64,000 bases of DNA from Paenibacillus sp. V4I7 (GTDB lineage Bacteria > Bacillota > Bacilli > Paenibacillales > NBRC-103111), in contig NZ_JAUSZD010000002.1 in the NCBI RefSeq assembly GCF_030817275.1, positions 5,394,001-5,458,000 of the forward strand, read 5' to 3'. Position 1 is the first letter of the stretch, and every line of letters begins with the position of its first letter. The position numbers and the translations under genes are program-made. Below are positions 21,089-30,617 of this stretch, in pieces. The notes beneath the pieces are model-generated. The model searched no databases. It was not told the origin of the DNA and saw only the letters and a program-made list of their open reading frames with translations.

Positions 21089-21141
21089 CAATCATTCTCA
21101 ATGAAAGTATACTAATTTTAATGATAATGATTTTCATTATC
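21085..21141 (+). promoter_or_regulatory. Sigma-A promoter with two Fur-like operators and no gene behind it
   Basis: TTGACA at 21085-21090 and TATACT at 21108-21113 are 17 bases apart. TGACAATCATTCTCA (21086-21100) matches the 7-1-7 Fur pattern at 12 of 14 arm positions. GATAATGATTTTCATTATC (21123-21141) matches the 19-base Fur box at 17 positions. One operator covers the -35 and the other the start region, so iron repression is expected. No plausible reading frame with a ribosome binding site follows on the plus strand before 21309. Confidence 0.75.
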
Positions 21142-21290
21142 GAACCAAGACATAAGGCAAGAATTCGTATACTTATTCCGTAGCCCATTCGATGGTTTAC
21201 GCATGGCCACACCTTTCATATCCTCAACCCTCGTGCAGAACCCCTCTGAACCATGATCCCGCAAATCATGGCTCAGAGGGGTTCTGTGCG
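21142..21290 (+). ncRNA. Candidate iron-regulated small RNA with a long hairpin
   Basis: Transcription from the Fur-type promoter (start near 21120) would give an RNA holding a 22-base stem with one mismatch (21236-21257 with 21265-21286) and a 7-base loop. The stem includes CCCCTCT/AGAGGGG. No T run follows the hairpin, so the 3' end is uncertain. If termination is poor, the transcript would run antisense into the AI-2E gene. RNA identity is inference. Confidence 0.35.
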
Positions 21291-21308
21291 TCCACACCTA
21301 ATGAAACC

Positions 21309-22379
21309 TCATGTCGTGGGCTTATGAACATAGTGAAGGAAAATATGTTGAATGATAACCTTCATGACGGCAAAGAAAGGTACAGCTAATATTAACCCCA
21401 CAATACCTGCGACTTCCCCACCTACAAGTAAGGCGAAGATGATAAATAATGGATGCATATGCAGCGTTCTTCCTACCACCTGAGGAGAGATTACGTTGCC
21501 TTCGAGAATTTGTACGGCTAAATTAACAAGCGCAACTAATAACAACATTTTCAAAGAGATCGTTGAAGCCATAATGATTGCCGGCGCTGCTCCAAAAAAG
21601 GGCCCCAAGTAAGGAATAATATTAAACACCGCCACAACGCTAGCGAGCAGCAAGGCATATTGCATGCCAATAAGCCAATACCCCAAATAGGCAAGAGCTC
21701 CTATAATCAAGCAAACTAACAGTTGACCACGGATATAATTACCAAGTGCAGTGTCAATATCAATGAGCAACTTGATTGTTTTCTTACGATGCTCACGCGG
21801 CACAATTGCCAGGGCTGTTTTCTCAATAATTTGAAAATCCTTTAAGATATAGAACGCAACGAACGGTACGATGAAAGCAATGAACAGCATATTGATGGTA
21901 TTTCCAATCTGATTCATGTAGTTCGAGATGGCCATGGAAATGCTATTTTCCAGCTTCGTAAGTGAATGATTAAATCCATTGCGCACACTGTCGGGCAGCA
22001 GTTGATTTTGATTAAAGCCATCTACAAGCGACTGCGCACGCATAGCCATTTGCGGCATATGCTCATTCAGTTCCGCTATTTGGGACACAAACATCGGTGT
22101 CATATTCATGATAATAACGGTCAGAGATGAGAGAAAGACACTATAAATAAGCAGTACAGCAATGGTTCTTGGCACTTTCCGCTGGTTAAGAATATTCACG
22201 ATCGGGTTTAAAATGTACGAAATAATCACTGCTATAAAAAATGGCGTCACGATGGCTTTGATAAAGGTAAATACGCTAAACATGATTGGCTTTATTTGGA
22301 GAAGCATATACAAGCTGGCCAGAACAAGCAGGAGGTAGACCAGCCCGACAAACCATTTATTTTTCCAAAAGCGTTCCAT
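21309..22379 (-). CDS. AI-2E family transporter (YrrI-like permease)
   Basis: The 356-residue membrane protein has about eight spans in the arrangement of the AI-2E/PerM family, with IVNILNQRKVPRT after the first pair, the central cytoplasmic/extracellular helical domain around residues 100-150, and the C-terminal signatures LGPFFGAAPA and ISPQVVGRTLHMHP. Its B. subtilis counterpart by position is YrrI. Export of autoinducer, or cation/proton antiport as shown for some relatives, is possible; the substrate cannot be told. ATG at 22379 is 6 bases from GAGGTG. Confidence 0.87.
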   Translation of the reverse strand: MERFWKNKWFVGLVYLLLVLASLYMLLQIKPIMFSVFTFIKAIVTPFFIAVIISYILNPIVNILNQRKVPRTIAVLLIYSVFLSSLTVIIMNMTPMFVSQIAELNEHMPQMAMRAQSLVDGFNQNQLLPDSVRNGFNHSLTKLENSISMAISNYMNQIGNTINMLFIAFIVPFVAFYILKDFQIIEKTALAIVPREHRKKTIKLLIDIDTALGNYIRGQLLVCLIIGALAYLGYWLIGMQYALLLASVVAVFNIIPYLGPFFGAAPAIIMASTISLKMLLLVALVNLAVQILEGNVISPQVVGRTLHMHPLFIIFALLVGGEVAGIVGLILAVPFFAVMKVIIQHIFLHYVHKPTT

Positions 22380-22471
22380 TCTCTTCACCTCTGTTAATCC
22401 TTATAAACATATGCTCATACAGTATATGTACAACCTGTCCAAATTAACCCGTTAAATCATGAGCTAAACAA

Positions 22472-22519
22472 GAAAAAACGCTACTTCTTAAGCGCTCTGC
22501 GCTTAAAAAATAACGTTTT
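22472..22519 (-). terminator. Terminator after the zinc-ribbon gene
   Basis: On the minus strand TTAAGCGC/GCGCTTAA form the top of a stem that extends to AACG/CGTT and runs into TTTTTTCTTGTTT. It separates the cymR-iscS run from the AI-2E gene. Confidence 0.8.
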
Positions 22520-22536
22520 GTAATGTGTATTAACGA

Positions 22537-22737
22537 TTAATTTGCATGTTCGTGGACATGAGGAATTTCTTCCTCAAAAAATAAATCATCCAAAGAACTC
22601 AACGTACCGTCTTCCTCTACTTGATACACGGACATCTTGTCTCCGTTAACACTGAGTTCAATAAAGCAACCCCAGCAGTAGAATTGATGGGAACCGATTT
22701 TTCCAATATCTTTGGAATTACAGTTTGGACAACGCAT
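22537..22737 (-). CDS. Small zinc-ribbon protein
   Basis: The 66-residue protein has two Cys pairs, CPNC near the N-terminus and CWGC about 20 residues later (HQFYCWGCFIEL), spaced as in a zinc ribbon, followed by an acidic tail ending in HVHEH. ATG at 22737 is used because GGGTGAG lies 4 bases upstream; a GTG at 22746 falls inside that site. It is 11 bases downstream of the PRC-barrel gene and probably cotranscribed. Function unknown. Confidence 0.75.
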   Translation of the reverse strand: MRCPNCNSKDIGKIGSHQFYCWGCFIELSVNGDKMSVYQVEEDGTLSSLDDLFFEEEIPHVHEHAN

Positions 22738-22747
22738 AATGCTCACC

Positions 22748-23269
22748 CTATTCTTCTTTGGATACGAAGAGTTCTTCTACTTCCTGAGCGCAATGTACAG
22801 GCACTATGATGGCATCTTCCCCTTTGGTTGCCGCCACCGGCATGGGAAGCCATCTTCGCCCTTCCTTTAAATCAGAAATAAACCCTTCGGACAATTCATA
22901 ACCTACTATTTGTTTACCCCAATTCTGGTTTAAATAAACATCTTCTACCACGCCTAATTTGTGTCCTCCCACCGTAATGACGGGAAGACCTTTAATTTTG
23001 CGGCTTCCTTCAAGAAAAGCATGGCACTCTTCCACATGCTCAAACTCGCGAATGACACTTTCGTTCGGTATGGTAATGGCATCTTCTCCGGCAGAGACGA
23101 TTCCCTCCCACGGTATATAACGTAAGGAGGAGAACCAATGCTTCACTTCGAGCATGATACCTCGTATGTTCCAATCAGGGCCTACCAACAAATCTTTAAC
23201 TTGACCTATTTGTTTTCCGGAATCTACCGTAATAACGGGAAGCCCGATCAAATCATGCGCTTTGCGCAA
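22748..23269 (-). CDS. PRC-barrel domain protein (YrrD-like)
   Basis: The 173-residue protein is built of two PRC-barrel units, DLIGLPVITVDSGKQIGQVKDL at the start and KGLPVITVGGHKLGVVEDV from about residue 93. No signal peptide or membrane span is seen. B. subtilis yrrD lies in the same cymR-iscS-mnmA neighbourhood. TTG start with AGGAGG 8 bases upstream. It follows iscS by 28 bases and is probably in the cymR operon. Function of the pair of barrels is unknown. Confidence 0.8.
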   Translation of the reverse strand: MRKAHDLIGLPVITVDSGKQIGQVKDLLVGPDWNIRGIMLEVKHWFSSLRYIPWEGIVSAGEDAITIPNESVIREFEHVEECHAFLEGSRKIKGLPVITVGGHKLGVVEDVYLNQNWGKQIVGYELSEGFISDLKEGRRWLPMPVAATKGEDAIIVPVHCAQEVEELFVSKEE

Positions 23270-23297
23270 GTTCTATTCCTCCTAGAACCACCCGGTA

Positions 23298-24446
23298 CTA
23301 TATAGTACGCAACCGCTTGACAATGGTTGCAATTTTCTGGGCAGCTGTTTCGATTTGTTCTTTAGAATTCCCCATTCCAAAACTAAATCGAACCGCGGAG
23401 GCCGTAACATTTTCTGGGAGCTTCATAGCTTGTAATACGTGTGATACTTCAAGTGAACCTGACGTACATGCAGAACCGCTTGCAGCAGCCACTTCTTCTA
23501 AATCCAGATTCATAAGAAGTGTTTCTGTTGAGATACCTGGGAAGCTGATGTTCAGAATATGCGGGATACACTGTTCCTTGTGGCCATTAATCGTAAAGTT
23601 ATCGCAGCCTAATTGCTGCTCAAGTATGCTTATCATAAGCCCGCGAAACTCTGTGACATTGGATTTCATGCTATCCAGCATGGGGAGAGTAACTTCCACA
23701 GCTTTAGCAAAGCCTGCAATTGCTGCTACATTCTCCGTACCTGCGCGGCGCTTTCTCTCCTGAGAGCCGCCATAGACGTGAGGTGTCAACCTCGTGTTCT
23801 TCGATACAAATAATGCGCCTGCACCTTTGGGTCCGTATATCTTATGAGCCGAGAAACTCATTAAATCAACAGGAAGTTCATGAACATTCAGCGGAAATTT
23901 ACCTAAAGCTTGCACCGCATCTACATGAAAAGGAATTTGCCGACTCCGCGCTAGATGGCCTACTTGCTCGATCGGTTGAATCGTACCCACTTCATTATTC
24001 ACATACATCATGGAAATGAGAGCTGTGTCAGGACGAATAGCCGCTTCCACATCTTCTATTTGAATAAGACCGGTCGGATCTACTGGAAGGTAAGTCACCT
24101 CGTACCCGAGGCTCTCCAGTCGCTCACAGGGATGCAAAACAGCATGATGTTCGATCTCCGTCGTAATGATATGCTTCCTGCCATCCTTGTTTGCATTCAT
24201 GATCCCAAAGATCGCCATGTTATTGCTTTCGGTCCCTCCGCTTGTAAAAATAAGCTCAGCAGGTAAACAGCCTAACGATTTCGCCATAGCGTCCCGAAAC
24301 CGGTTGAGTGCTGTTCTAGTAGCTCTGCCGAAGCTATGTGTACTCGAAGGATTCCCAAAAAAGGCTGTATAGAATGGAAGCATTGCTTCCATTACTTCAG
24401 GATGCACGGGTGTAGTTGCTGCATGATCAAGATAAATGGGATTCAT
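23298..24446 (-). CDS. iscS: Cysteine desulfurase, IscS/NifS type (YrvO-like)
   Basis: The 382-residue PLP enzyme converts cysteine to alanine and a persulfide. Lys202 in SFSAHKIYGPKG binds PLP, and Cys327 in SGSACTSGS is the persulfide carrier on the long active-site loop typical of group I desulfurases. MNPIYLDHAATTP is the standard N-terminus. In B. subtilis the neighbouring desulfurase YrvO feeds MnmA for tRNA 2-thiouridine; here mnmA sits just across the divergent promoter region. It starts 9 bases after the cymR stop. Confidence 0.95.
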   Translation of the reverse strand: MNPIYLDHAATTPVHPEVMEAMLPFYTAFFGNPSSTHSFGRATRTALNRFRDAMAKSLGCLPAELIFTSGGTESNNMAIFGIMNANKDGRKHIITTEIEHHAVLHPCERLESLGYEVTYLPVDPTGLIQIEDVEAAIRPDTALISMMYVNNEVGTIQPIEQVGHLARSRQIPFHVDAVQALGKFPLNVHELPVDLMSFSAHKIYGPKGAGALFVSKNTRLTPHVYGGSQERKRRAGTENVAAIAGFAKAVEVTLPMLDSMKSNVTEFRGLMISILEQQLGCDNFTINGHKEQCIPHILNISFPGISTETLLMNLDLEEVAAASGSACTSGSLEVSHVLQAMKLPENVTASAVRFSFGMGNSKEQIETAAQKIATIVKRLRTI

Positions 24447-24455
24447 AGGACACCC

Positions 24456-24875
24456 TTAAATGTAAAACATGTAGTTGTCGTTCTTGCCTTGGTCTTCGAA
24501 AGAAATCAAGTTAGCAAGTGTAGTAGAATCAAGCACGTCCGCAATACTATCGCGAATGCGAATCCACAGATCACGCTTAGCCGGATCATCTTCCTCGGTG
24601 AAATCGACAGGACTGATTGGTCCTTCTAAAACACGAATAACCTCGCCTGCTGTTACTAGTTCAGCGGATTTGGAGAGAATATATCCACCGTAAGCACCAC
24701 GAATACTTTTGACCAATCCTGCATTGCGAAGCGGAGCTACAAGTTGTTCCAGATAATGCTCAGAAAGCTGATGCTTTTCGGCAATACTTTTGAGTGAAGT
24801 CGGTCCTTCACCAAATCGATTGGCCAGCTCCATCATGATCGTTAAACCATAGCGGCCTTTTGTAGAAATTTTCAA
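24456..24875 (-). CDS. cymR: Rrf2 family regulator CymR
   Basis: The 139-residue protein starts MKISTKGRYGLTIMMELA and carries the Rrf2 winged helix (LKSIAEKHQLSEHYLEQL). It contains no cysteine at all, so it cannot bind an Fe-S cluster like IscR. This, plus its place before iscS, fits CymR, the cysteine-metabolism repressor that works with CysK. TTG start with GAGGTG 5 bases upstream. It is the first gene of the minus-strand cymR-iscS-PRC-zinc ribbon run. Confidence 0.88.
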   Translation of the reverse strand: MKISTKGRYGLTIMMELANRFGEGPTSLKSIAEKHQLSEHYLEQLVAPLRNAGLVKSIRGAYGGYILSKSAELVTAGEVIRVLEGPISPVDFTEEDDPAKRDLWIRIRDSIADVLDSTTLANLISFEDQGKNDNYMFYI

Positions 24876-26274
<1,399 letters not shown>

Positions 26275-26313
26275 GTTTGATTGTCGGATATAGGAGTAGG
26301 AAGGATGATCGTT

Positions 26314-27006
26314 ATGGTCAAAGTGAATGATGTTGGTTGGAAAGCTGCTGCTTATGAGGATGTTACGAAGATCGTGAAAGAGGTCGGTATTCTCCCGCTC
26401 TCTTCGTTCATACCGGATCATCCTTCCCTTGAATCTATAACTGTGCACGAACAATGGCATACCGGGCTAGAGACAGATCCTTGGCTATGGCGAGATCGTC
26501 TGCCTGGCGACGGCATTGCCGCTTATGGTCGCTTTTTTGCAAAGAAGCCTCTGTTGATTTCTGCCGAGCTCTTCCCATTGATTAAGAATTTGTTAGACGA
26601 GCCTTATTCTGTTGAGGAACGTTATGCAGATGGAGAGCTTCCCAAATCGGCTGTCGAACTTTTCCAAGCCGTTGAAGAGAACGAAGGCATCGATGTGAAG
26701 GAGCTTCGCTCCAAAATCGGGATGAAAGCCAAGGAGTCGAAAAATGAATTCGACCGAGCACTGATAGAACTACAAAGTAAAACAGATATCCTTATAGCTG
26801 GTATAAGCGAACGCCTGAATGCCAATGGCACCAAGAACGGCTGGAACAGCACCTGCTATATGACTGCCAAGCATTGGATGGAGCTTCATGGGATTAAGGC
26901 GAATACACTTCCAACTCCGGAAGCAAAAAGTCAACTCAGAGCGTTGCTTCAAGAACGGTTTAGTGCTGCCGCGGGTGTTTATCTGGGTAAGATTTATAAA
27001 TTATAG
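26314..27006 (+). CDS. Hypothetical protein, AlkZ-related in character
   Basis: The 230-residue cytoplasmic protein begins MVKVNDVGWKAAAYEDVTKI. The middle (ELFQAVEENEGIDVKELRSKIG) looks like a winged-helix domain, and there is a conserved-looking HTGLETDPWLWRDRLPGDG segment. I recall related Paenibacillus proteins being labelled AlkZ-related, after the DNA glycosylase family, but no catalytic residues can be assigned here. ATG at 26314 with GGAAGG 9 bases upstream; earlier in-frame ATG and TTG codons are too close to that site. It follows mnmA by 39 bases and may be cotranscribed. Confidence 0.55.
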   Translation: MVKVNDVGWKAAAYEDVTKIVKEVGILPLSSFIPDHPSLESITVHEQWHTGLETDPWLWRDRLPGDGIAAYGRFFAKKPLLISAELFPLIKNLLDEPYSVEERYADGELPKSAVELFQAVEENEGIDVKELRSKIGMKAKESKNEFDRALIELQSKTDILIAGISERLNANGTKNGWNSTCYMTAKHWMELHGIKANTLPTPEAKSQLRALLQERFSAAAGVYLGKIYKL

Positions 27007-27019
27007 GAATGATCATTAA

Positions 27020-27050
27020 TAGGAGCCCTGAGGGCTCCTATTTCTGTTTT
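27020..27050 (+). terminator. Terminator after the AlkZ-related gene
   Basis: AGGAGCCCTGAGGGCTCCT is a tight hairpin followed by ATTTCTGTTTT. Confidence 0.85.
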
Positions 27051-27162
27051 CAGCACGGTGCCAGCAAACATATAATCCGGCATCTTGTAGAAATTTACCG
27101 TTTGCCCTTCAAGTATGCAGGCTTACTTCTAAGCACAGGATAATCGCGAAAGGTGTGAGAGA

Positions 27163-27576
27163 ATGGGTAGATTCTTAGTCGTACTTCTGATTATTTGGGT
27201 TGGTTGGTCCGGAAGTTTGCAAACAAGGGCAGAGGCAAGTACAGGGGCAAGTACAGAGATAGGTACAGAGATAAGTATACAGGTAAATACAGAAGAAATT
27301 ATAATAGAATATATGCCTGAGCAAGATCCTGAATATGCTAAATGGAGCCGTCTTGCCTTTCAGGAAGCTGGGAAAATATACACTTTATTAGATTATAAAT
27401 ATTTAGGGCGGTCGACTATCGCACCCGGTGTTGCACAGCAGCAGTTTCGCTTCTGGGTAAGACATCAGGGTGTCGAATTTCCGCTGATTGTTTCGATTCG
27501 GTACGATCCTATTACAGAGAGGGTTTTCACAATCGATATGGAACAAGAAAAAAGAGGGAACCTACTGATTTTATAA
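27163..27576 (+). CDS. Secreted DUF3889-like protein
   Basis: The 137-residue protein has a signal peptide (FLVVLLIIWVGWSG, cleavage likely near QTRAEA), a repeat-rich Ser/Thr linker, and a C-terminal domain with YAKWSRLAFQEA, LDYKYLGRS and QQFRFWVRHQG that resembles DUF3889 exported proteins of bacilli. Residues about 26-45 are encoded by five imperfect 12-base repeats. ATG at 27163. The 3' end overlaps rarA by 6 bases on the opposite strand. Function unknown. Confidence 0.65.
   Translation: MGRFLVVLLIIWVGWSGSLQTRAEASTGASTEIGTEISIQVNTEEIIIEYMPEQDPEYAKWSRLAFQEAGKIYTLLDYKYLGRSTIAPGVAQQQFRFWVRHQGVEFPLIVSIRYDPITERVFTIDMEQEKRGNLLIL
27238..27297. repeat. Five imperfect 12-base tandem repeats inside the DUF3889-like gene
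   Basis: Units start at 27238, 27250, 27262, 27274 and 27286. The first three are nearly identical (AGTACAGGGGCA, AGTACAGAGATA, GGTACAGAGATA) and the last two are degenerate. The unit encodes four residues of the STGA/STEI type, so copy changes keep the frame. Confidence 0.8.
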
Positions 27577-27601
27577 ACCTGTAGGTGTCCCTCTTCTTTT
27601 A
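27548..27601. terminator. Bidirectional terminator made from overlapping coding ends
   Basis: AAAGAGGGAACCTAC pairs with GTAGGTGTCCCTCTTC across the overlapping stop codons of the DUF3889-like gene and rarA, with A and T runs outside. Both arms lie largely in coding sequence. Confidence 0.75.
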
Positions 27602-28890
27602 TGCTGATTGAGCTTCATCTTTTCTTCTGTCCCCTGCTCACTAGCTGCAAAGATAATCTCATTTCGTATTTCGTCGGGTAAGTACTGCTGCTTCACATAG
27701 TGTCCTGGGTAATTATGCGGATACATGTAACCTTTATGTCCGAGCTGATCGGCACCTTTATAGTGCGTATCACGCAGATGAAGCGGTACATTCGCAGATT
27801 TCACTTGGTCCATCAACTGTTCCGCACGAGAGATGGCCATCGGTATCGAATTAGACTTTGGACTCTCCACAGCGAATAAAATTGCCTGGGAAATGATGTA
27901 TTTGGATTCCGGCCAGCCAATCTTATGATAGGCGTCCATGGCCGTCACGGACTGCACCATTGCCTGCGGGTTGGCAAGGCCGATATCTTCGCTGCAGGCG
28001 ACGATAAGACGCCGCAGGAACGTCATAGGATCCATGCCGAGCTTCTCGACGGCATATAGGAACCAGAACAGCGCGGCATCACTGGAGCCGCGCACGCTCT
28101 TGTGAAAAGCGGACAAGACGTCGTATTGTGTCGACTCGTCCGCTTTCACGATGGGGCGGCGGATCGACTCTTCCGCCACCTCGAGCGTAATCTGAACCGT
28201 TCCATCCGGTTCAGGTGAAGTTGTGAGCGCTGCAAGCTCCAGCGCGTTAAGCGAACGGCGGATGTCGCCATTAGCCATCCGCGCAATGTGCTCCAGCGCC
28301 TCCTCGTCTACGTGGAGGCGCATGAACCCGAGCCCCTTCACGGGGTCGGCGATGGCTCTTCGCATGGCGATGAGCGCATGCTCCGCCGTGAGAGGCTCGA
28401 GCTGAAACAGCGTCGAGCGCGACAGCAGAGCCCCGTTCACATGGTGAAACGGGTTCTCTGTCGTCGCACCGATGAAGATGAGGATGCCCTGCTCTACCGC
28501 AGGTAGCAGCGCATCCTGCCGCGAGGTGTTGAAGCGATGCACCTCGTCCAAGAAAAGAGTCGTCTTACGACCGTACATCGCTTTATTGGTCTTTGCTAGC
28601 TCGATAATTTCTCGCACATCTTTGACCGAAGCGTCTACGGCGTTCAGCTTCATGAACTCACCCTGTGTTCGGTTCGCAATGATGTTGGCCAATGTTGTTT
28701 TGCCGGTGCCCGGGGGTCCATAGAGCAAGATTGAGGTCACTTGATCGGCCTCAATCGCTCGTCTTAGCAGCTTTCCTTTTCCGACGATTTGCTCCTGGCC
28801 AATATACTCATCGAGCGATGTTGGCCGCATACGATCAGCTAACAGCTTTCCTGTTGGTTCTTGTGAAGAAGCATATGTAAACAAGTCCAT
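27571..28890 (-). CDS. rarA: Replication-associated recombination protein RarA/MgsA (YrvN)
   Basis: The 439-residue AAA+ ATPase of the clamp-loader/RuvB class begins MDLFTYASSQEPTGKLLADR, with Walker A GPPGTGKTTL, Walker B LFLDEVHRF, sensor 1 GATTENP, and a C-terminal tetramerisation region (YKGADQLGHKGYMYPHNYPG). It acts at stalled forks. ATG at 28890 with AAAGGA 10 bases upstream is chosen over a frame open to 28956. About 28000-28560 is clearly richer in GC than its surroundings. B. subtilis yrvN lies in the same order between yrvM and cymR. Confidence 0.93.
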   Translation of the reverse strand: MDLFTYASSQEPTGKLLADRMRPTSLDEYIGQEQIVGKGKLLRRAIEADQVTSILLYGPPGTGKTTLANIIANRTQGEFMKLNAVDASVKDVREIIELAKTNKAMYGRKTTLFLDEVHRFNTSRQDALLPAVEQGILIFIGATTENPFHHVNGALLSRSTLFQLEPLTAEHALIAMRRAIADPVKGLGFMRLHVDEEALEHIARMANGDIRRSLNALELAALTTSPEPDGTVQITLEVAEESIRRPIVKADESTQYDVLSAFHKSVRGSSDAALFWFLYAVEKLGMDPMTFLRRLIVACSEDIGLANPQAMVQSVTAMDAYHKIGWPESKYIISQAILFAVESPKSNSIPMAISRAEQLMDQVKSANVPLHLRDTHYKGADQLGHKGYMYPHNYPGHYVKQQYLPDEIRNEIIFAASEQGTEEKMKLNQHKRRGTPTGL

Positions 28891-29027
28891 AAGTTGATTA
28901 TCCTTTACTTTGCATTGAAAGATATAAACTCTATTATAACCCGCACACGAAATCATGTCATGTTTTGTAAGTAAACTGCTACTGCTGGTTTCAGAGAAGT
29001 TGTCGAATCCATATACGGTCGAGTAAG

Positions 29028-29063
29028 AAAAGATCCCCCTGATACGAAACCAGGAGGATCTTT
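29028..29063 (-). terminator. Terminator of the padR-MFS operon
   Basis: On the minus strand AAAGATCCTCCTG pairs with CAGGGGGATCTTTT, followed by T-rich sequence. Confidence 0.85.
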
Positions 29064-29074
29064 CTTGATACTAT

Positions 29075-30610
29075 TTATACAGACTGAGGAGTTGCATTGT
29101 CATTCTGCGGTTCCGGACGCTGGACAGGTACCGTGAAGCGAAGTGGCCCTGCTATGAATGTAGCCGCAAGTCCGACAATACCGAACACGATACTTATGAT
29201 AAAACCATGGTTAATCGCTGTTCCCAGTGAATCTCGGAGGAAATTCATCGTTTCCCTAGGGAATGCAGCTCCCGCTCGGATCAAATGTTCTGGATTAGCT
29301 AAAGTCGTTAATTGATTAAGAGGCATGTTGTGCTCAGCAGCGCCAACTTGAATGAGATTGTTGTATTTAGTGTTGACAATAGTCGCCATAATCGAAGCTC
29401 CGAGAACCCCTCCTATATTACGCCAAAAGCCAATGATGGAGGAGCTGACTCCTATATATTTGGGATCTACGCTAAGAGCAACTGCATTCTGAGCAACACT
29501 CATTAAAGGTCCAATTGCCCCTACGCCAAGTATAACCATCAGGGTAATCATATACAGATTACCTGCGTCATGACTGACTACACTTAACAAATAACTAATG
29601 ACAATACCCGTAATCATACTGAACGCGATAACTGCACGGAAGCTAAAATAACGTTGAAGGAAACCAAACAATACAGCCCCCACCATTAAAGAAAACATCA
29701 TCGGGGTCAGAAGAACATTTGAATTCGCCCGACCTAGCACTGCAGTTGAGAAAATAGGCAAGTAAGCAATAGCCGAGAACATAATCGCTCCTTGGCAGAG
29801 ACAAGCTAACATCATGCCGAGAACCATTCGGTTTTTGAATAAAGGTAAAGGCAGCATGGGTTCTTGGGCCCTGCGTTCAACCATAATGAAAAGAAAACCT
29901 ACAACAACGGCAACAGCTAACAAACTTATGATTTGCCAGGACGCCCATGTATAATCTTTACCACCGAACTCTAATGCGAGCATGAGTGAAACAGTAGAGA
30001 TAATGAGTAATAGCGTCCCTAAATAATCAATTTTCGGACGACGAGTCGAACGAGTTTCCTTAAGAGCAACAAGTAAAACAAAGAATGAGAGTAAACCCAG
30101 TGGCAAATTAACATAGAAACACCAGCGCCAACCCCAGGTTTCGGCGAGCAAGGTGCCTATTTGCGGTCCCGCTACGGATGATAGGCCGAATATCCCAGCA
30201 AATACCCCTGACAGCTTAGCCCCCTCTTTGGGATCTGAAAAAAGCGTATAAATAATGGTGAAACTAATGGGAAAAATAGCTCCTGAACCTATCCCCTGAA
30301 TCGCTCTATATACGATCAGCTGCGTCATATCCTGGGCCGTACCACAGAGTGCCGAACCGATCAAAAATATGGATATTCCAATCAAATAAAAGAGCTTTCT
30401 GCCAAACATATCCGACAGCTTTCCGAAAACAAGCATCGTGCTCGTAGATGCAAGCATATACGCTGTGAATACCCAACTGATCTTATCGAAACCATTAATA
30501 TCGCCTATGATATGACTTATAGCAGCCGCCGTAATTGTATTATCTAACGCAGACATCAAAAGCCCTAAAGCCATTGCCAGTATAATAAAACCTGTTTTTT
30601 TATTACCCAC
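29075..30610 (-). CDS. MFS drug efflux transporter, DHA2 (EmrB/QacA) family
   Basis: The 511-residue protein has about 14 predicted spans. LDNTITAAA in the first span is the DHA2 motif with a membrane Asp. Motif A appears as GKLSDMFGRK, and motif C-like sequences are GAIFPISF and GLSSVAGPQIG. GTG start with AAGGGG about 10 bases upstream. It is 7 bases after padR, which makes it the regulator's likely target. Exported compounds are probably toxic amphiphiles, but none can be named. Confidence 0.9.
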   Translation of the reverse strand: MGNKKTGFIILAMALGLLMSALDNTITAAAISHIIGDINGFDKISWVFTAYMLASTSTMLVFGKLSDMFGRKLFYLIGISIFLIGSALCGTAQDMTQLIVYRAIQGIGSGAIFPISFTIIYTLFSDPKEGAKLSGVFAGIFGLSSVAGPQIGTLLAETWGWRWCFYVNLPLGLLSFFVLLVALKETRSTRRPKIDYLGTLLLIISTVSLMLALEFGGKDYTWASWQIISLLAVAVVVGFLFIMVERRAQEPMLPLPLFKNRMVLGMMLACLCQGAIMFSAIAYLPIFSTAVLGRANSNVLLTPMMFSLMVGAVLFGFLQRYFSFRAVIAFSMITGIVISYLLSVVSHDAGNLYMITLMVILGVGAIGPLMSVAQNAVALSVDPKYIGVSSSIIGFWRNIGGVLGASIMATIVNTKYNNLIQVGAAEHNMPLNQLTTLANPEHLIRAGAAFPRETMNFLRDSLGTAINHGFIISIVFGIVGLAATFIAGPLRFTVPVQRPEPQNDNATPQSV

Positions 30611-30617
30611 TATCGTT

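Noticed and set aside
21192-21389. 65-residue plus-strand frame downstream of the Fur-type promoter
   Set aside because: No ribosome binding site; it runs through the long hairpin and into the end of the AI-2E gene, so RNA function is more likely than protein.
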